From positions 186,001 to 250,000 of the forward strand of contig NZ_JAIVLG010000001.1 of assembly GCF_020524545.1 (NCBI RefSeq): DNA of 64,000 nt, given 5' to 3'. The DNA is from Microbacterium paraoxydans. GTDB lineage: Bacteria; Actinomycetota; Actinomycetes; Actinomycetales; Microbacteriaceae. The notes beneath the pieces are model-generated. The model made no database searches, was not told the origin of the DNA, and saw only the letters and a list, made by a program, of their open reading frames with translations. The position numbers and the translations under genes were made by a program. Each line of letters begins with the position of its first letter. Position 1 is the first letter of the stretch. Shown in pieces: positions 60,431-64,000 of this stretch.

Positions 60431-60472
60431 CCGGTCGCACTCCCTTCCCCCTCGGGAAGAGGGTGCGACCGG
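60431..60472. terminator. Bidirectional terminator-like hairpin
   Basis: Stem from CCGGTCGCAC (60431-60440) to GTGCGACCGG (60463-60472) with pairing continuing towards the loop (16 of 18). It lies between convergent livF and the SnoaL-like gene. There is no T-run on either side. Confidence 0.65.
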
Positions 60473-60496
60473 AAGCGGGGTGCGGACAGGCGGACG

Positions 60497-61546
60497 TCAG
60501 GATTCCGGGAGCGCGGAGCCGGTGGGGTAGCCCAGCACGGTGCTCTGCTCCCGCGCGAAGGCGCTCGTGATCCGGTGGGCGATGAGCCAGCGGCCGTCGA
60601 CCCGGTGGTAGATGACATCGTAGAAGCCCCTCATCGCGAGGCGCGGCGCTCCGGTGTCTTCGGCGTAGTCGCCGTGGAACTCCAGGTGGATGCGGGACGT
60701 CGCGCGATCACCGTCGACGACGAGCTGCGGAAGGTGCAGGAAGTGGATGCCCGCGAACGAGGCGTCCGCGCAGAAGGCCCGGAGCGCCACCCGGCCCTGC
60801 ACGAAGGTCAGGGGAGCAGCATCTCCGACCGGCCGCGACTGGTACACGCCGTCCTCGGTGAAGAGCCCGCTCCACGTCTCCCCGTCGCGCTCGTCGAAGG
60901 CGCGGGCGTACGTGGCCTCCAGGTCGATGATCTCGAGCCGATCCTCGAGGGCACGGAGGCGCTGCTCGACGTTCGAGTCGCGCGAACGGCTCGATTCTTC
61001 GCCGATGTGGAGCCCTTTGCGCGATTCGAAGAGGGCGGTGTCCGCGACGGACCGACGCACCGCGAGGGAGGGATCCTCCGGACCACGGCGACCGCGCGGG
61101 CCTTCGCCTTCCGGCTCGCGCATGCGCCCCGCGTCGGACCTCGTCCATTCGCGCACGGCCGTGCGTTCGACGATGCGCCAGCCGTCGGGGTCGCGTCGCA
61201 CATGATCGAGGTACCGGAAACCGCTCGTGAAGTTGCGGGTCTCGTCGTCAGCGGGTGCGCCCCAGTGCACCGCTGTGCCGTAGGTCTCGGCGAAGGCGTG
61301 ATCGCCGAACAGCTCGACCCGGTGGTTGCCGATGAGGTGCATCGTGCCGGCGAAGACGGACGTGCGCTCGCGCAGCCACGCGACATAGTCGTCGGCCGTG
61401 CCGGAGAACCCGGTGTGATGGTCGACTCCGTCGTGGGCGTAGACGTCCCGGACGCCGGGGTAGTCGGCACGGTCGACCGCTGCGCAGTAGCGGAGCACGA
61501 GGTCGTGGATCTCCTGCCGGTCCGAGAGCTCGGCGAGGGTGTTCAT
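60497..61546 (-). CDS. Fused tandem SnoaL/NTF2-like protein with palindromic linker
   Basis: 349 residues made of two NTF2-like domains: domain 1 from MNTLAELSDRQEIHDLVLRY to about residue 140, and domain 2 from about 193 (VEQRLRALEDRLEIIDLEAT) to the end. Single-domain SnoaL proteins are about 145 residues. The linker (about 150-192) is Arg/Glu-rich and its end, residues 173-192, is encoded by the palindrome 60972-61030. No stop or start codon separates the domains, so a fusion through the repeat is the simplest reading. The ATG at 61546 overlaps the upstream SDR stop. Confidence 0.8.
   Translation of the reverse strand: MNTLAELSDRQEIHDLVLRYCAAVDRADYPGVRDVYAHDGVDHHTGFSGTADDYVAWLRERTSVFAGTMHLIGNHRVELFGDHAFAETYGTAVHWGAPADDETRNFTSGFRYLDHVRRDPDGWRIVERTAVREWTRSDAGRMREPEGEGPRGRRGPEDPSLAVRRSVADTALFESRKGLHIGEESSRSRDSNVEQRLRALEDRLEIIDLEATYARAFDERDGETWSGLFTEDGVYQSRPVGDAAPLTFVQGRVALRAFCADASFAGIHFLHLPQLVVDGDRATSRIHLEFHGDYAEDTGAPRLAMRGFYDVIYHRVDGRWLIAHRITSAFAREQSTVLGYPTGSALPES
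60972..61030. repeat. Degenerate in-frame copy of the dispersed palindromic repeat, R5
   Basis: Arms 60972-60989 (TTCGAGTCGCGCGAACGG) and 61013-61030 (complement of TTCGAATCGCGCAAAGGG) pair at 15 of 18 positions. The right arm has the R1-R4 core GCGCGATTCGAA unchanged. It lies inside an open frame, in the linker of the fused SnoaL protein. Confidence 0.75.
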
Positions 61547-62376
61547 GCCTGGTCCGGCATATTCGTCCATCCGCGCCCTGACGCCTTCCCGTACCATCCG
61601 GACGCGGCGAGTGTCCCGCCGTCCACCGGGATCGTGTGTCCCGTGATGAATGCGGCATCGGGGGAGGCGAGGAAGGCCACGACGCCCGCGAAGTCCTCTG
61701 GCCGCCCGAACCGCCCGACCGGTAACCAGGACTGCAGGAGAGCGGGGTCGCGCCCGGCCAGCATGAGCGCGGCCGGCGTCTGCGGCGTATCGGCGAGATC
61801 CGGAGCGATCGCGTTCACCCGGATGCCCGAGGGGCCCAGCTCGACTGCGAGGCTCTTGGTGAAGGCCGCGACCCCTGCGTTGTAGGCGGAGTACACCGCG
61901 TTGCCGGGGATGCCTCGGAACGCCTCGACCGTGGAGACGTTGATCACGCTGCCGGCGCCGACCGCGATCATTCCGGGCAGGAGCGCGTGGGTCACCGCGA
62001 AGACGTGCCACAGGTTGAGCTCGTGCAGGCGCTGCCACTGTTCGGGGGGGCTCTTGGCGAAGAACGACTTCGCGGGACGGAAGTCGCCCACGTTGTTGAC
62101 CAGGACGTCGGCGTGCCCGTGGTCGCGCTCGACCGACGCGGCGAGCCGGGTAACCGTCTCCTCGCGGGTGATGTCGCCCACGAGCACGGTGCAGCTTCCC
62201 CCGTCTGCTTCGATGTCCGCGGCCGTGGCTGCCGCCGCATCACCGTCGATGTCGACGAGCACGACGTGAGCGCCCTCCGCTGCGAAGCGGCGGCTGACAC
62301 CCCCGCCGATGCCGAGGGCTCCGCCGGTCACGACGACGGCGCGTGGGCGCTGGGGAGTGACGCCTTCGTTACTCAT
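61543..62376 (-). CDS. SDR-family protein with catalytic lysine replaced
   Basis: 277 residues with an SDR cofactor loop VVVTGGALGIGGGVSRRFA and the LVNNVGDFRP motif. The serine strand is VINVSTVEAF, and the expected YxxxK reads YSAYN (codon AAC), so the lysine is asparagine. It may be inactive or may use another base. Its stop overlaps the fused SnoaL start, so the pair is expressed together. It is divergent from another SDR across 73 bp. Confidence 0.83.
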   Translation of the reverse strand: MSNEGVTPQRPRAVVVTGGALGIGGGVSRRFAAEGAHVVLVDIDGDAAAATAADIEADGGSCTVLVGDITREETVTRLAASVERDHGHADVLVNNVGDFRPAKSFFAKSPPEQWQRLHELNLWHVFAVTHALLPGMIAVGAGSVINVSTVEAFRGIPGNAVYSAYNAGVAAFTKSLAVELGPSGIRVNAIAPDLADTPQTPAALMLAGRDPALLQSWLPVGRFGRPEDFAGVVAFLASPDAAFITGHTIPVDGGTLAASGWYGKASGRGWTNMPDQA

Positions 62377-62385
62377 GCAACAAAC

Positions 62386-62399
62386 CTAGCATTTGGTTG
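62386..62399. promoter_or_regulatory. Degenerate CAAGC-N4-GCTTG operator between divergent SDR genes
   Basis: CTAGCATTTGGTTG (62386-62399) matches 8 of 10 half-site positions of the set at 44964, 48812 and 51484. It is 10-23 bp before the minus-strand SDR start. Confidence 0.45.
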
Positions 62400-62449
62400 G
62401 TAGCATGGACAGGCCGACGCACCGGAGCGTCGTGCAGTGAGGGGGCGGA

Positions 62450-63265
62450 ATGAGCCTGACGTTGGATTTCGCGGGCAAGGTGGTCGCGGTCACCGGTGGC
62501 GGACGCGGCGTCGGACGCGGCGTGGTCGAGGCCTTCCTGGATGCCGGCGCCGAGGTCGAGTTCTGCGGACGCACCGAGCCGGAGAGACTGCCGGAGCGCG
62601 ATGGCCGCACTGCGTCGTTCCGCGGCGTCGACGTGCGCGACGCCGCACAGAACGAGGCCTGGGTCGCGGGCATCGCCGAGCGACACGGACGCCTCGACGT
62701 GCTCGTGAACAACGTCGGCGGATCCCCGTTCGGCCGCTTCGAAGCGGGTTCTCCTCGCTACTTCCAGGCGATCACCGAGATCAACTTCCTCTCCGCCGCG
62801 GTCGCGACCCGCGCAGCCTTCGCGCCGCTGCGGGAAGCATCAGGCAGCGTGATCAACATCACCTCCATCAGCGCCCGTCGGCCCAGCCCCGGCACGGCCG
62901 TCTACGGCGCGGCGAAGGCGGCGCTCGAGAGCCTGACCCGCAGCCTCGCGGTCGAGTGGGCCCCGCAGATCCGGGTCAATGCGGTCAGCAGCGGGCTGGT
63001 GCACACCGAGAGCGCGGTCGACCACTACGGCACCCCGGAGCAGTACGCCCAGATCGCGCGCACGGTCCCGCGCGGGCGCCTCGCCTCCCCTCGGGAACTC
63101 GGCACCGTCTGCGTCATGCTCGCCTCGCCACTCTCAGCGCATGTCACCGGTGCCGTCGTCCCCGTCGACGGTGGTGGCGAGTGGCCCGCCTTCCTCACCC
63201 ACACTCCGAACGCGGACATCGTGCAACAGGCCGACCGCGACATCACCGAAGGATCCCTCTCATGA
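62450..63265 (+). CDS. Short-chain dehydrogenase/reductase (SDR)
   Basis: 271 residues, classical SDR: VVAVTGGGRGVGRGVVEAF, VLVNNVGGSP, serine in INITSISARRP and the intact YGAAK in TAVYGAAKAALESL. Complete catalytic set. It probably oxidises a hydroxyacyl-CoA or an alcohol intermediate, and it is followed with an ATGA overlap by a thiolase gene, which supports a beta-oxidation-like role. Confidence 0.92.
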   Translation: MSLTLDFAGKVVAVTGGGRGVGRGVVEAFLDAGAEVEFCGRTEPERLPERDGRTASFRGVDVRDAAQNEAWVAGIAERHGRLDVLVNNVGGSPFGRFEAGSPRYFQAITEINFLSAAVATRAAFAPLREASGSVINITSISARRPSPGTAVYGAAKAALESLTRSLAVEWAPQIRVNAVSSGLVHTESAVDHYGTPEQYAQIARTVPRGRLASPRELGTVCVMLASPLSAHVTGAVVPVDGGGEWPAFLTHTPNADIVQQADRDITEGSLS

Positions 63266-64000
63266 CCGAAGCCGTCATCGTCTCCGCCGTGCGCTCGCCC
63301 ATCGGCCGCGCGTTCAAGGGCAGCCTGAAGGACATGCGCGGTGACGACCTCGCCACGCAGATGGTGCGGGCGGCCGTCGATGCGGTGCCGGGGCTCGACC
63401 CGGACGAGATCGTCGACCTCATGGTGGGCTGCGCGCAGCCGGCGGGCCAGCAGGGCTACAACATCGGGCGGATGCTGGCGCTGCAGCTCGGCTGGGACAC
63501 CGTGCCCGGCACCACGGTCAACCGCTACTGCGCCTCCTCGTTGCAGACCACCCGGATGGCCTTCCACGCCATCCGAGCCGGCGAGGGCGAGGTCTTCGTA
63601 TCCGCCGGTGTCGAGGCCGTGTCGCAGTTCGGCTCCGGGAAGTCCGACGGCATGCCCGACACCAAGAACCCGCGCTGGGCCGACGCCGCGGCGCGCACGG
63701 CACGTGAGGCGCAGGACCCGGACTTCATCTGGTCGGACCCTCGGGCGCGGGGCGAGCTCGAGGACATCTACATCGCGATGGGGGAGACCGCCGAGAACGT
63801 GGCATCCTTCCGCGGAGTGTCCCGTCATGAGCAGGACGAGTGGGCGGTTCTCAGCCAGAACCGGGCCGAGGCTGCGGCCGCTCGGGGGTTCTGGGACACC
63901 GACATCACGCCGGTGCGCCTGGCCGACGGCACGCTCGTCACGGAGGACGACGGTCCCCGTGCAGGGGTCACGCTGGAGGGCATCAGCGGCATGCAGCCGG
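63262..64000 (+). CDS. Thiolase (acetyl-CoA acyltransferase), N-terminal part
   Basis: The first 246 residues of a thiolase that runs off the right edge. Marks: EAVIVSAVRSPIGRAFKGSL, the nucleophile cysteine in TTVNRYCASSLQTTRMAF near residue 92 and ETAENVASFRGVSRHEQDEWA. Thiolases cleave 3-ketoacyl-CoA with CoA to shorten it. It completes a beta-oxidation-type finish to the ketone catabolism region. The C-terminal half with the second cysteine is not visible. Confidence 0.93.
   Translation, partial: MTEAVIVSAVRSPIGRAFKGSLKDMRGDDLATQMVRAAVDAVPGLDPDEIVDLMVGCAQPAGQQGYNIGRMLALQLGWDTVPGTTVNRYCASSLQTTRMAFHAIRAGEGEVFVSAGVEAVSQFGSGKSDGMPDTKNPRWADAAARTAREAQDPDFIWSDPRARGELEDIYIAMGETAENVASFRGVSRHEQDEWAVLSQNRAEAAAARGFWDTDITPVRLADGTLVTEDDGPRAGVTLEGISGMQP

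Overview
The window is high-GC DNA. GTG starts, ATGA/GTGA stop-start overlaps, ABC sugar importers without their own ATPase, ABATE/CGNR and EtfBA proteins, and a methylcitrate operon all point to an actinobacterium. It is most likely a Microbacteriaceae such as Microbacterium (inferred from gene content; no rRNA or marker gene is present). I see no tRNA, rRNA, insertion sequence, prophage or CRISPR array. Almost all of the window is tightly packed metabolic and transport genes.

Region 1 (1-5.5 kb) is a sugar or sugar-acid operon on the minus strand. It has a cupin phosphosugar isomerase, FGGY kinase, 2-hydroxyacid dehydrogenase and AroE-like protein (cut by the left edge). An acetyl-xylan-esterase-like hydrolase lies upstream and a DeoR regulator diverges from it. 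The operon promoter is bracketed by two copies of a CCTGT-N4-ACAGG operator.

Region 2 (5.5-27 kb) is a glycan-utilisation locus. It has two ABC importers (binding protein plus two permeases each), secreted beta-helix (GH141-like) and BNR-4 propeller proteins, an SGNH esterase, an FAD oxidoreductase, an HTH-less LacI-type protein and a GntR regulator. A set of aldose dehydrogenase, lactonase and RraA-type protein suggests L-fucose or a similar sugar. The word TCGATAAT recurs at three promoters and probably marks the GntR regulon.

Region 3 (27-45 kb) holds core catabolism. It contains a CGNR regulator with an EamA exporter, then gntR-prpDBC (methylcitrate cycle), then mmsA, acyl-CoA dehydrogenase, mmsB and echA (valine degradation). 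Next come YdeI-like, SRPBCC and MarR genes, then etfBA with a cytochrome-b-like membrane protein. Valine degradation yields propionyl-CoA, which the methylcitrate cycle consumes, and EtfBA would take electrons from the acyl-CoA dehydrogenase. ATGTATAC operator words occur at both the prp and etf promoters.

Region 4 (45-64 kb) looks like catabolism of a cyclic ketone, perhaps terpenoid or steroid-like. It has an OYE-family ene-reductase, Baeyer-Villiger monooxygenase, HSL-type esterase/lactonase, four SDRs, thioesterase, MBL hydrolase, several SnoaL/NTF2-like proteins, an MFS pump, a branched-chain-type ABC importer and a thiolase cut by the right edge. CAAGC-N4-GCTTG-like sites lie at most of its promoters.

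The most unusual structure is a dispersed palindromic repeat with arms TTCGAATCGCGCAA. Three or four good copies are intergenic (33-39 kb). One degenerate copy is read in frame through the linker of a fused two-domain SnoaL protein. A different 22-bp palindrome lies in frame in the linker of the cytochrome-b-like protein.
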